18,791 nt of DNA, taken from positions 134,803 to 153,593 of the forward strand of contig NZ_GG695973.1 in NCBI RefSeq assembly GCF_000159955.1, written 5' to 3'. Shown piece by piece: positions 1-8,645 of this stretch; position 1 is the first letter of the stretch; the number at the start of each line of letters is the position of its first letter. Source of the DNA: Paenibacillus sp. oral taxon 786 str. D14 (GTDB lineage Bacteria > Bacillota > Bacilli > Paenibacillales > Paenibacillaceae). The notes under the pieces were generated by a model. That model saw only the letters and a list, made by a program, of their open reading frames with translations. It had not been told where the DNA came from and ran no database searches. A program made the position numbers and the translations under genes.

Positions 1-2
1 GG

Positions 3-518
3 AATCTGCTCTCTGGAGACGTGAAGGTAAACTGCGATCAGTATGCGTATGATTCGTCGCGTTATCATCCGGCTGCTCAGCCATATGCCACCGCGGTTGT
101 AGCCGGCTGCACGGTCACGGAATATGGCGAGCCGGAGCGGGTGAAGATCCAGCTGATATCGCATAAAAGAGGACAACGTGCCGACCGACATGATCTCGCC
201 GCGTTCATCCATGATCATATTGAAGTCCATACCTCCACCGTTCAGTCGTTCCATTTGGCTTATCGGCTGTATTTGCCCTTGCGGAAAGAAGTAAGAGCCA
301 CATGGAACTCGCTTAAGCGCACATATATTGCCTTGGGGCTAACACATTTGCAGGCGTATTTGAATGAGTACACCGTCCGCCGTTACCTGCGCATGACCTT
401 TTCCGAGGAAGAGATGCGCCGGAACCTGTTGCAGATGTGCCTGTCCATTCCAGCGATCCCATACCGTCAGTTAATCGCCCGACAACAAAAATACCCGTCC
501 ATTGCAGCAGCGGCTTAA
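3..518 (+). pseudogene. Probable IS1595-like transposase, C-terminal remnant
   Basis: The frame is open to the left window edge, so the true start is outside; a GTG at 21 is only the first possible start inside. The C-terminal third contains HTSTVQSF near residue 70 and, further on, WNSLKR followed by HLQAYLNEYTVRR. This resembles the end of ISXO2/IS1595-type transposases, where a conserved HTNTVE-like motif leads into a W..LKR segment and then a YLDEF.FR motif. Two points suggest decay: the usual Glu after the Val of the first motif is Gln here, and about 13 extra residues separate that motif from the LKR segment. The catalytic Asp residues expected upstream cannot be checked. No terminal inverted repeat or target duplication was recognised downstream. 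The family call rests on motif memory only, so it is moderate. Confidence 0.45.
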
Positions 519-797
519 TCCACTGCTGAACGAACGGGCTGCTAGGCGTACAGACGTACGAGAATGGTCATTTTCGGGACAGGCTGGCTTATGGATCAGT
601 TGGTGTAGGACTCTTAATTTTTCATCCGAGCGTTTCAGTTTCAGTTTAAATTCTCTCTTTTCTATTTTCTCTTTCTCCACTCCCTGATTCAACGGGATAA
701 TCGTCAGAAGAGCGCCGCCGATGGACTATATGCCCCGATAGCAAAGGGCCAATACACACATCAGTGCCCCTTCAAAAAGGAGCCGTATGGAGTAGCA
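519..797. other. Intergenic spacer with no recognised gene
   Basis: This 279-base stretch lies between the transposase remnant and the convergent response-regulator gene. Short ORFs on both strands around 471-692 overlap each other, have no ribosome binding site and show no recognisable motif. A small inverted repeat (CGTAC, four bases, GTACG) lies near 547-560. I see no clear terminator with a T-run for either neighbour. Confidence 0.5.
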
Positions 798-2360
798 TCA
801 GGCATGGTTCATCTGCTTGCGATATGCGGAAGGTGAGGTACCGACATATTTGCGGAATTTGCTGTGAAAATAATCGACATTGGTGTATCCGACCTTTTCG
901 GCCACCTGATAGACCTTCAGGCCTTCCTCTAAATAGTGTTTAGCTTTCTCGATCCGCACCTTGTCGAGGTACGTGTTAAAGTATTCTCCGGTCGTGTTCT
1001 TGAACAATTTGCCTAAATATGCGCTGTTATAGTTGAAGATGCCGGAGAGCGTCTCCAATTTGAGGTTTTCGTTATAGTTCCGGTGAATCAGATCCAACAT
1101 AATTTTGACTTCGCGGTGTTTCCCGTCTTCGCCGAGCTGGTTCATGATCTGCTGCAGCAGATGCTCTGCCTGCCCGTTTAGCTCCAGAATGGAGTAGGCT
1201 TTTTGGATTTTCGAGTACCCGTCGGAAAACTCTTTGCTGCGATTTTGCAGCTCCGGCGACTGCTTCAGCGCCTTACTGAAAATCGTGGTCAGCAGCTCCA
1301 CATAACGGTTCTTTATTTCGTTCTCCATCGCACCTTCAGCCTTATACGCTTCGCCCAGCTGATGCAGCAGAGATTTTACGGCATCGCGATTACCGATATC
1401 TACCGCATAAAAGAGCTGCTCGCCCAGCTCTTCGGTCGTAAGCTCCGGTCCCGCACTCGCACCAGCCCCCGCATCCGTTCTGGCAGACAGGCTGTCCGGC
1501 GTTAAGATCGTTCCCTGATCAAGGAAGAAATGGCGGCGGACCAAATCACATGCCGTCCGGTACGATTCCCGAATCTCCGCCATGCATCCCACCTTCTCGC
1601 CAAGCGCCACGGAATAGCAGATGCCTAAATCGGACAGCTCGGCAGCAAGCTCGCGATAGATCCCCGCAAGCTCCACGGAGAGAAGCGGCTCCTTGAGCAG
1701 GACGCCAAACTTGGAATGGATCGCAAACACCCAGCCACGGCCTGTCTCCTCGAACTGCTGAACCAACGCTTTGCGGATCAGCTCGTTAATTCGGGCATCG
1801 GTGTCCCCCTCCATTTGCGGGGCTAGCAGCAAAATTTGAAACACCTTGCCGCTGATGCCTACTTCATGAGCCCGCTCGCACAGCGGTGTAGGGTCCTCTT
1901 CGTCTTCGCCAGTCAGTACGGACTGGATCAGCGCTTCCCGGTTCCACTCCGTTGTGACGTGCTTCCACTGCTCGGATGCTTTCTCTTCGTCGATCGTCAG
2001 CTTGATTTTCCAAAGGTAATCCTTCAACTCATCTTCATCCACCGGCTTCAGCAAATAACCATCCGCCCGGTGGGTCATCGCCTTCTTGGCATAGCTAAAA
2101 TCTGCGTAACCGCTAAGAATCAAAATATGCAAATTCGGATCTTGTGCGCGAAGCTTCTCGATCAACTGCAGCCCATCCATCCCTGGCATGCGGATATCGG
2201 CCACGACCAGATCGGGATGATATTGCTGATATTTTTCCAGCGCTTCATTCCCGTTAGCCGCCATATCCACAACTTCGTAGCCATAGGCGCCCCAATCGAT
2301 AAAGGTCCGCAGCCCCTCCCTAAGTTTCGGTTCATCGTCAACAATCAGCACTTTAATCAT
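798..2360 (-). CDS. YesN-type response regulator (REC + AraC HTH)
   Basis: This is a cytoplasmic transcription activator of the YesN/AraC two-component class, 520 residues, normal for the family. The receiver domain covers about residues 1-120, with the acidic pair D8/D9, phospho-acceptor D55 in VVADIRMPG, S83 and K105 in LLKP. A poorly conserved linker (about 120-400) precedes a C-terminal AraC double helix-turn-helix (about 415-517), containing YLGKLFK and the signature around VGYTNVDYFHSKFRKYVGTSPSAYR. The ATG is preceded by GGAGG with 8-base spacing. Such regulators usually pair with a YesM sensor kinase and activate polysaccharide or oligosaccharide uptake genes. No kinase gene is present here. 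It lies just past the terminator of the arabinan operon and has its own promoter, so it probably regulates that operon, but this is inferred from location. Confidence 0.9.
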   Translation of the reverse strand: MIKVLIVDDEPKLREGLRTFIDWGAYGYEVVDMAANGNEALEKYQQYHPDLVVADIRMPGMDGLQLIEKLRAQDPNLHILILSGYADFSYAKKAMTHRADGYLLKPVDEDELKDYLWKIKLTIDEEKASEQWKHVTTEWNREALIQSVLTGEDEEDPTPLCERAHEVGISGKVFQILLLAPQMEGDTDARINELIRKALVQQFEETGRGWVFAIHSKFGVLLKEPLLSVELAGIYRELAAELSDLGICYSVALGEKVGCMAEIRESYRTACDLVRRHFFLDQGTILTPDSLSARTDAGAGASAGPELTTEELGEQLFYAVDIGNRDAVKSLLHQLGEAYKAEGAMENEIKNRYVELLTTIFSKALKQSPELQNRSKEFSDGYSKIQKAYSILELNGQAEHLLQQIMNQLGEDGKHREVKIMLDLIHRNYNENLKLETLSGIFNYNSAYLGKLFKNTTGEYFNTYLDKVRIEKAKHYLEEGLKVYQVAEKVGYTNVDYFHSKFRKYVGTSPSAYRKQMNHA

Positions 2361-2407
2361 TTTGCATTCCTCCGGCCGGAAAAAAATTTAGTTTTCCCCA
2401 GCATTAA

Positions 2408-2421
2408 ATAAAGCGTTTACA
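2408..2421 (-). promoter_or_regulatory. cre-like site over the response-regulator start point
   Basis: Read on the minus strand the site is TGTAAACGCTTTAT. It matches the first 12 positions of the CcpA consensus TGWAARCGNTWNCA and misses the final CA. It lies where transcription from the promoter at 2427-2456 should begin, a position typical of CcpA repression. It is a consensus match by eye only. Confidence 0.45.
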
Positions 2422-2426
2422 ATTTA

Positions 2427-2456
2427 ATTATAGGTTAATTTTCGAACAGCTCACAA
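2427..2456 (-). promoter_or_regulatory. Promoter of the response-regulator gene
   Basis: On the minus strand, TTGTGA (2451-2456, 4 of 6 to the -35 consensus) is followed after 18 bases by a perfect TATAAT (2427-2432). The predicted start is near 2420, about 60 bases before the ATG at 2360. The regulator is therefore probably transcribed separately from the enzyme operon, which ends at the terminator just upstream. Confidence 0.6.
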
Positions 2457-2498
2457 ACATTATTCTGTTCATTTATTGCACTATTTTGATGCCTCGCC

Positions 2499-2543
2499 AA
2501 AAAAAGCTGCCCTACCTCATCCCTAGATGAGTGGTAGAGCAGC
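2499..2543 (-). terminator. Rho-independent terminator of the arabinan operon
   Basis: The arms 2506-2520 and 2527-2543 pair almost completely, as GCTGC, CTACC and TCAT against ATGA, GGTAG and GCAGC, with one mismatch, one bulge and a short CCCTAG loop. On the minus strand the stem is followed directly by seven T residues (2499-2505). It sits about 95 bases past the stop codon of the small GH43 gene, so it ends that transcript before the promoter of the response regulator. Confidence 0.85.
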
Positions 2544-2572
2544 CATTCTGCTTCGTCGTGCCGCTAGGAACT

Positions 2573-2632
2573 CGCGCCGGAGTAATGCACGCTGGAGTAA
2601 CGCGCACCGGGGTAACGCGCGCCGGGAGTAGT
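2573..2632. repeat. Four degenerate 15-bp tandem repeats
   Basis: Four consecutive 15-base units (2573-2587, 2588-2602, 2603-2617, 2618-2632) follow the pattern CGCGCCGGAGTAACG with a few changes per copy. They occupy most of the gap between the GH43 stop codon (2639) and the operon terminator. In one minus-strand frame they would read as a five-residue repeat of the RVTPA type, but no start site supports a gene there. Confidence 0.75.
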
Positions 2633-2638
2633 CCAAAC

Positions 2639-3610
2639 CTATGGATTCGTGCGGACCGAGTCGGGTAGCGGCACTCCGAAGTTTGGCGTGCCATCCTCGT
2701 TCCATTCCAGAATTTGGGCCCGGGTATGCCGGTTCGGATCGTACAGCGGGTCACCGTCGATCTCCTTGTAATTCCGGGCATGATAGACCAATACGTCCCG
2801 CCCGTCCTCCGAGACGGTAAAACTATTATGACCTGGTCCATACTGTCCCGCCGCTTCATTGGTCGCAAACACCGGAAGCGGCGATTTTGACCAGGAGCTA
2901 GGGTTCAGCAAATCTGCCGATTCGTCCGCGGTGAGCAGGCCCATACAATAATGATGGTCGGTGGCGCTGGCCGAATAGCTGATGAATATACGCCCGTTCC
3001 GCTTCAGTACGGCCGGTCCCTCGTTTACTTTGAAGCCGATCGTTTCCCAATCGTATTCCGGCGTGGAGATCATGACCTGCTCCCCGGTCAACGTCCAAGG
3101 GTTGCTCATCCGGGAGATGTAGAGGTTGGAGTTGCCTTCGATACCTGGGTCCTTCTGCGCCCAAACGTAATACCGTTCCCCCCGGTGCTCGAACGTCGTC
3201 GCATCCAATGCAAACGACTCCCACCGCGTACGGACTTGCCCTTTCTCCTCCCATACGCCTTCAAGCGGATTGGCGGAGGTGTTCTCCAGCACGTACATTC
3301 GGTGATCAAACAATCCTTCGTTCGTCTCGGTCGTTCGCGCGGCGGCAAAATAGATATACCATTTTCCGTCGATAAAATGGATTTCCGGAGCCCAAATATT
3401 GGCGCTCAGCGGGCCGGTATCATATTTGCGCCAGGCCACCACCGGCTTGGCATCCCCCAATCCTTGCAGCGTCTTGGACCGGCGAATTTCGATCCGGTCA
3501 TACTCAGGTACCGAAGCCGTAAAGTAATAATACCTGTCCTGATGCTTATAAACCCATGGATCCGCCCGTTGCTCCACGATTGGATTTCGATATTCCTGCG
3601 TGTTCTTCAT
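2639..3610 (-). CDS. GH43 exo-acting arabinofuranosidase, cytoplasmic
   Basis: This is a single-domain GH43 five-bladed beta-propeller enzyme, about 323 residues, with no signal peptide, so it probably acts on imported arabino-oligosaccharides. The three expected catalytic residues are visible, numbered from the ATG at 3610: base D17 in RADPW, modulator D136 in FALDATTF and acid E197 in VNEGP. The stretch VPEYDRIEIRRS recalls exo-arabinofuranosidases near GH43 subfamily 26, but the subfamily is uncertain. I chose the ATG at 3610 because GAAGGAG lies 8 bases upstream. A longer start at 3637 would overlap the stop of the arabinanase gene by four bases (ATGA) but has a poorly placed ribosome site. 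It is the last gene of the operon. A beta-xylosidase activity cannot be excluded from sequence. Confidence 0.87.
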   Translation of the reverse strand: MKNTQEYRNPIVEQRADPWVYKHQDRYYYFTASVPEYDRIEIRRSKTLQGLGDAKPVVAWRKYDTGPLSANIWAPEIHFIDGKWYIYFAAARTTETNEGLFDHRMYVLENTSANPLEGVWEEKGQVRTRWESFALDATTFEHRGERYYVWAQKDPGIEGNSNLYISRMSNPWTLTGEQVMISTPEYDWETIGFKVNEGPAVLKRNGRIFISYSASATDHHYCMGLLTADESADLLNPSSWSKSPLPVFATNEAAGQYGPGHNSFTVSEDGRDVLVYHARNYKEIDGDPLYDPNRHTRAQILEWNEDGTPNFGVPLPDSVRTNP

Positions 3611-3633
3611 CTTGGTTTCTCCTTCTCTTTCTG

Positions 3634-6207
3634 TCATCTCGTTACGCTCTGGCCTTCCTCATACAGCTTGCGGACCACCGCTTCTGGAATCGGCACGTCG
3701 TAAACCCGGAGTTCATCCATCTTCCCTTGGAAAGGGGGATCCCACCAATTCACCCCTAGGCTGAACATACCTTGATTATCCGTGAAGATATCCGGGAATC
3801 CCGTTCCCGTAAACTTCAGTTCCCCGTCAACGTACACCTTCACGTTCCCGGCATCGACGGTAAAGGCTACGTGATGCCACGCTCCCGCCGAGATCCGCGA
3901 ACCCGTTGTCCCGTCATACCAGGCTTCACCGGACCACAGCATCGTGTTATGATCCCAGGAATCCGGCACGAGGCTGATCCAGCTTGTATTGGATTTCGCC
4001 CCAAAGAAACTGGTCGTAAATTGGGTAAATTGCTGCGGATGCAACCAGAGGGAAACCGAATAACGGTTCCCTTGAATCAGACTGTCATCCAGCCGAATGC
4101 CGGATGTACCATCAAACTCGGCGGCTAACCCCTGCACTCCATCCGTAAAAGTGATCGCTCCGCCTTCGGTATCAAGCTTTGCCCCGGTCACCGCTCCATC
4201 GCCAAACCGTCCTTCGACCTCCGATAAATTCCCCTCAAAGCGATAGTGGGCTCGCAGTCCATAGTTAAGATCAATCGGAGCAACGACGATCTCAAACGTC
4301 TTGACGGCTTTCGCTTTCCCCTTCGTGATCGTTGCGGTTAACGTAGCGGGAGCATCGGCTTCTCCCGCATCGGGCGGGTGAATGACCCCGGTCTCGGAAA
4401 TGACGCCTGGATCGGAGGTGGACCAGACGATTTGAGCCCCATGCGTCCCTTCCAATGGCAATGTCAGGTTGTTCATGACTTTGCTGGTATCGCCGAGCGT
4501 TAAGGCTTCCTGCACCGCCTTAACGACCTGGCGGTCGTTCATCTCCGGCTGCTGAATGCCCCAAATGGCGGTGCCTTCGCGAGAGATGGCCGTAAAGGTC
4601 ATCGTCTCCCGCCCTTGGTTCTCGTCCCAGCCTTTGACGAATACGCCGTGGTAAGTTACTCCCTCAAGGGTCAGCTCCGCTCCATAGGAGCCGTTTAGCT
4701 TCCAGGTTCCGGTTATCGAACCCGAAATCGTATGGTCTTTGTTCAAAGTAAGGTGGACCGAAGTAGGGACCTCACCGGAATAGCCAAGCCCATGATTCAC
4801 GAACTGATAGTTGCCGACCACCTTGGAGGCCGTCACTTTCTGCAGGGATTCCCCGGCGTAACGCGTCGGTGCCATGACCAGCCACCCGTTTTGGTTCATA
4901 AACAGCTGGTGCACCCTGACTTCGTGAACCTCTCCCCGTTGCGGGAAGCGAGTATGGAACACCGAGAAATATCGCTTCGTCTTCTCGTCATAAAATAGCG
5001 AGTTATGCCCTGGCGAAGCATAACCGTAACCGATTCCCGTGCCGGGATCGCCTATTTTGCGGTCGAACAGGAAATTGCCGACCATTTTGATGCCGTACGG
5101 CGCGTTATCCGTATCGCTGGGCAGCACGGCATTTTGTCCGGCCGCATCGAGATAAGGGCCGTCTGGACGTTTCGCCCGGAACTGCCGCAGGTTGTAGCCG
5201 CCGTTCGCCCCCAGCCAACCATAGGAAACGTTCAAATAGTAGTATCCCGAAGTTTTATCGTATAAAATGTAGGGCCCTTCGCCGGACTTCGTATAGCCTC
5301 CGGCAATTTTGGTGCCGAAATAGCGGTCTACAAGGCGTCCGTCAGCCGTTGTGCCGTCTTTGCCAGGATATTTCACCTGACCGGTGACCGGATCCAACTC
5401 GACGATAAAGATTCCGCCGGACCAGGAGCCGTACGTCATCCACAGCTTGCCGTCCTTATCGAAGAACAAAGCGGCGTCAATTGCGTTCGGATACATGGCA
5501 TTATTATAGGAACCGTCGCTGTTAAACCAATTCGGATTGGCCTCCTTCAGCCTTCCCTGGTCCACCAGCTGCTTGAGGTTCGTATTCGTCCACTTCTTAT
5601 CGACCCGGCTGTTCTCGTCATACGCCGTCTCCTTCGTAAACCCGGAGTAAATAACCGTGTCCACGTAGGTGTAGGGGCCTTCGATATTTTTGGATACCGC
5701 ATAACCAATCGCGGAGCGGATATAGGTGGACGAAGCGCTGTAATACATCATATAAGCGCCCCTCGTTCCGTCCGCATTCCGGTATTTCTCATTCCAGATC
5801 ACGCCCGGCGCCCAGACCGCATACCCGCCTTTACTGTCGGCATCGTCCTCTCCCGCCCAAGCGAACGAACCGGCCAGATTTTGAGACAGATCGCCGTAGA
5901 TCACGTTCCCCGGGGTTTGATAGCCGTTGGTAAACGTCGTCCAATTCATCAAATCGGTTGATTTGGCGGCTTCGATATGCGACCCAAAGACATAATAGGT
6001 CGAGCCGGCCTTGACGATGTTCGGATCGTGGACCGAGACATTGGTAAACGCGGGCGGTCGCTTTTTCCCCGAGGCCCCTCCCGCACTCTCGCTTTCCGTT
6101 GCCCCGCGTTTCCCGGCATCCGTATCGCCGCTGCTCGCCCACCCTTCGGCAGGGATGAGCATCGTGAAGATCAAGAGTAAACCCAGGCACTTAACCATAC
6201 TTTTCAA
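3634..6207 (-). CDS. abnA: Secreted modular GH43 endo-1,5-alpha-L-arabinanase
   Basis: This is an extracellular endo-arabinanase of about 857 residues, similar in size and plan to the large AbnA enzymes of Geobacillus. Numbered from the TTG: a Sec signal peptide (1 to about 24, ending EGWA), a Ser/Gly/Lys-rich linker, a GH43 propeller (about 55-430) with D61 in VHDPN, D244 in NAIDAALF and E310 in SGEGP, a beta-rich arabinanase C-terminal domain (about 440-560), an atrophied Ig-like domain (about 565-655) and a LamG/concanavalin-like C-terminal domain (about 660-845) that may bind polysaccharide. There is no lipobox or cell-wall sorting motif, so release is expected. The upstream ATG at 6225 begins at the ribosome site itself (AAGGAGGG, 6215-6222), so the TTG at 6207, seven bases downstream, is the better start. 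It follows the GH51 gene by 28 bases. Confidence 0.9.
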   Translation of the reverse strand: MKSMVKCLGLLLIFTMLIPAEGWASSGDTDAGKRGATESESAGGASGKKRPPAFTNVSVHDPNIVKAGSTYYVFGSHIEAAKSTDLMNWTTFTNGYQTPGNVIYGDLSQNLAGSFAWAGEDDADSKGGYAVWAPGVIWNEKYRNADGTRGAYMMYYSASSTYIRSAIGYAVSKNIEGPYTYVDTVIYSGFTKETAYDENSRVDKKWTNTNLKQLVDQGRLKEANPNWFNSDGSYNNAMYPNAIDAALFFDKDGKLWMTYGSWSGGIFIVELDPVTGQVKYPGKDGTTADGRLVDRYFGTKIAGGYTKSGEGPYILYDKTSGYYYLNVSYGWLGANGGYNLRQFRAKRPDGPYLDAAGQNAVLPSDTDNAPYGIKMVGNFLFDRKIGDPGTGIGYGYASPGHNSLFYDEKTKRYFSVFHTRFPQRGEVHEVRVHQLFMNQNGWLVMAPTRYAGESLQKVTASKVVGNYQFVNHGLGYSGEVPTSVHLTLNKDHTISGSITGTWKLNGSYGAELTLEGVTYHGVFVKGWDENQGRETMTFTAISREGTAIWGIQQPEMNDRQVVKAVQEALTLGDTSKVMNNLTLPLEGTHGAQIVWSTSDPGVISETGVIHPPDAGEADAPATLTATITKGKAKAVKTFEIVVAPIDLNYGLRAHYRFEGNLSEVEGRFGDGAVTGAKLDTEGGAITFTDGVQGLAAEFDGTSGIRLDDSLIQGNRYSVSLWLHPQQFTQFTTSFFGAKSNTSWISLVPDSWDHNTMLWSGEAWYDGTTGSRISAGAWHHVAFTVDAGNVKVYVDGELKFTGTGFPDIFTDNQGMFSLGVNWWDPPFQGKMDELRVYDVPIPEAVVRKLYEEGQSVTR

Positions 6208-6235
6208 CGGACTTCCCTCCTTCATAAGGTTTAGG

Positions 6236-7726
6236 TTATGATTTGATGATCAAGGTTACCAGTGACATGGCCGGCATTTTCACGTGCAGCGTGTCACCGG
6301 CTACGTGAACGTCCCGGAGCGGAACCGGCGTAACCACATCCGGTTGCTCAAACGTATTGTGTGCATTCATCGTTGCAGCCGTTAACAAAGTTCCCGAAAC
6401 CGAAGCCCATTCCGCGTGATTTCCTCGCAACTCGAGACTGACCTCCGCAGCCTGTCTCGGATCGATATGAACCAAGCTGATCTGAATGTCGCCTTGGGCG
6501 TTCTTCGAGGCGGACACCGACAGGGCCGGAAGTGTGTCGTCGCCATTCGCCGAAGCAACCAGCGATGACTCGGTCGACAACAGCTCTGCTCCTTGATGGA
6601 CCTTGAACATATCAAACGCATGATACGTCGGCGTTAGGATCATCCGCTCACCTTCTGTTAAAATCATCGCTTGCAGGACGTTGACGGTCTGGGCGATGTT
6701 CGTCATCTGCACCCGGTCGGCGTGATGATGAAAGATGTTGAAGTGAAGCCCGGCCACCAGTGCGTCACGGATCGTGTTTTGCTGATACAGAAATCCCGGA
6801 TTCGTGCCCGGCTCAACGTCGTACCAAGTGCCCCACTCATCGATAATCAAGCCGATACGCTTCTCGGGATCGTACCGATCCATGATCGTACTGTGCTTCG
6901 CAATTAATTCGTCCATGTGCAGCGCTTTTTTCATGGTCACGAACCACTCGTCCTCTGAAAAATCCAGCGCCGAACCCTTCCCCAGCCAGAAATCGCCGGG
7001 AATCGTGTAATAATGCAGGCTTAACCCGTCCATGAGCCCGCCGGCCTGTTGCATCAGCACTTCGGTCCAGCGATAATCGTCCACATTGGCCCCGCCGGCG
7101 ATTTTATATATCCGGTTATCCCCATAATTGCGGACGTAGGTTTGATAGCGGCGATACAAATCGGCGTAATATTCCGGACGCATGTGGCCGCCGCATCCCC
7201 AATTCTCATTTCCGATGCCAAAATAGGTCAGCTTCCACGGCGCGCTCCTGCCATTCTCCTTACGCCAATTCGCCATCGGGGATTCGCCGTCAAATGTCAT
7301 ATACTCGACCCATTCGGACATTTCTTGAACCGTGCCGCTCCCCACATTCCCGCAAATATACGGCTCGCATTCCAGCAGCTCGCATAGCAGCATAAATTCA
7401 TGCGTCCCGAAGTGATTGTTCTCGATAACGCCGCCCCAATGGGTGTTGACCATCCGCTTGCGGGCTTCCCTCGGGCCTACGCCGTCCTTCCAGTGATACT
7501 CATCCGCAAAACATCCGCCGGGCCAACGAAGCACCGGAACCTTGATCCGCTTCAACGCCTCCAGCACGTCGTTACGTATCCCTTGCGTGTTGGGAATCGG
7601 GGAATCTTCTCCGACCCAAATCCCCTCATAGATGCATCTGCCCAAATGCTCGGCAAAATGACCGTAAATATTTTTGTTGATGACCGCTTTCGTCACGTCC
7701 GTTTGAATGATCACTTTGTTGTTCAC
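6236..7726 (-). CDS. GH51 alpha-L-arabinofuranosidase (AbfB/Abf2 type)
   Basis: This is an intracellular retaining exo-enzyme that removes arabinofuranosyl units from imported arabino-oligosaccharides. Its 496 residues match the GH51 family length and there is no signal peptide. The (beta/alpha)8 barrel carries acid/base E174 in GIGNENWG and nucleophile E297 in [10 protein letters not shown]; the substrate-pocket segment [19 protein letters not shown] is at about 67-85 and a C-terminal beta domain starts near 400. The GTG start has GGAGG seven bases upstream. It is clearly a different GH51 branch from the one at 14260-15780, with motif RWPGGCFAD instead of RYPGGNFVS, resembling the split between AbfA and Abf2 in Bacillus subtilis, whose members differ in linkage preference. 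It sits 25 bases after a permease gene, inside the operon. Confidence 0.92.
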   Translation of the reverse strand: MNNKVIIQTDVTKAVINKNIYGHFAEHLGRCIYEGIWVGEDSPIPNTQGIRNDVLEALKRIKVPVLRWPGGCFADEYHWKDGVGPREARKRMVNTHWGGVIENNHFGTHEFMLLCELLECEPYICGNVGSGTVQEMSEWVEYMTFDGESPMANWRKENGRSAPWKLTYFGIGNENWGCGGHMRPEYYADLYRRYQTYVRNYGDNRIYKIAGGANVDDYRWTEVLMQQAGGLMDGLSLHYYTIPGDFWLGKGSALDFSEDEWFVTMKKALHMDELIAKHSTIMDRYDPEKRIGLIIDEWGTWYDVEPGTNPGFLYQQNTIRDALVAGLHFNIFHHHADRVQMTNIAQTVNVLQAMILTEGERMILTPTYHAFDMFKVHQGAELLSTESSLVASANGDDTLPALSVSASKNAQGDIQISLVHIDPRQAAEVSLELRGNHAEWASVSGTLLTAATMNAHNTFEQPDVVTPVPLRDVHVAGDTLHVKMPAMSLVTLIIKS

Positions 7727-7751
7727 GGTTTTTCCTCCACCCTAAATTCAT

Positions 7752-8597
7752 TTATCCTTTAATGCCTGAATTCAGATTGATCGATTGAATAAAGTATTTT
7801 TGCGCAAAAACAAACAGCAGCAGCGTTGGAATGATGGCCAACATGGCCGAACCCATAAGCTGTCCGATCATGCGATAGTTGCCGTAGATATCCTGAAGCA
7901 GCAGCAGTCCCGCAGTCACCGGCATTTTGTCCACGTCGGTATAGACGATGACCGGCCAGAGGAAGTCGTTCCAGGAGCCGACAAATGAGAACAGGCCGCA
8001 AACGATGAGGATCGGCTTGATAAGCGGCAGGATGATGTACGAGTAGATCCGAAAATCTCCGGCCCCGTCAACCCGGGCGGATTCATCCAGGTCGGTCGGA
8101 ATCCCTTTCAGAAACTGCCTGACCAGAAAGATGTTGCCCATACCCGCCAAACCCGGAATAATCATCGCCCATGCGGTATTCACCCAGCCGAAAATATCGA
8201 TGATTTTGTAAGAGGGGATAATGTTGACGACTCCCGGAAAGAAGGAAATGCCCAGCAATGTAAAAAACAGCGTGTCTCTGCCTTTAAAGTTCATTCGAGC
8301 ATACCCGTAACCCGTGATGGAGATGATCACGATCACGAGGAACGTATGTGTCACCGCAATGAATACGGAGTTCGTCAGCCAGCGCAGGATCGGAGCCGTG
8401 GACGTATTCTCCAGAATCGTCACGTAATTGTCCAGGATCCATTCCACGGGAAGCAAACGGAAGCCCGTTGACACCACTTCGGATTGGGAGCGGAAGGAAG
8501 TCGAAATCCCAAATAACACGGGAATGACCCAAATGACGCACAGGAGGATCAAATACAGGTATGCGATATACTTCGATATGCTGATTTTCTTCGACAT
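7752..8597 (-). CDS. Sugar ABC permease, importer 2, MalG/AraQ type
   Basis: This is an inner-membrane subunit of a CUT1-type carbohydrate importer, 281 residues with six predicted membrane helices starting with a long hydrophobic segment at about 11-30. The EAA loop that contacts the ATPase is visible at about 184-203 (DESARVDGAGDFRIYSYIIL followed by PLIKP). The C-terminus ends in the INLNSGIKG tail typical of this subunit. It partners the permease at 8646-9521 and the lipoprotein at 9610-10857. ATG is preceded by AAGGTG at 9 bases. No ATPase gene is present. The substrate is inferred to be an arabino-oligosaccharide from its place between arabinan enzymes. Confidence 0.9.
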   Translation of the reverse strand: MSKKISISKYIAYLYLILLCVIWVIPVLFGISTSFRSQSEVVSTGFRLLPVEWILDNYVTILENTSTAPILRWLTNSVFIAVTHTFLVIVIISITGYGYARMNFKGRDTLFFTLLGISFFPGVVNIIPSYKIIDIFGWVNTAWAMIIPGLAGMGNIFLVRQFLKGIPTDLDESARVDGAGDFRIYSYIILPLIKPILIVCGLFSFVGSWNDFLWPVIVYTDVDKMPVTAGLLLLQDIYGNYRMIGQLMGSAMLAIIPTLLLFVFAQKYFIQSINLNSGIKG

Positions 8598-8645
8598 CTT
8601 GATTTACACCTTACCTCTCGTTTCCATAATCCATCACAGGATGCG

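Noticed and set aside
502..692. Overlapping short frames on both strands in the left spacer
   Set aside because: Low-complexity Ser/Phe translation, no ribosome binding sites, no homology recognised.
2951..3703. A 250-codon plus-strand frame opposite the GH43 genes
   Set aside because: It runs antisense across two real genes and their junction, with no ribosome site or motif.
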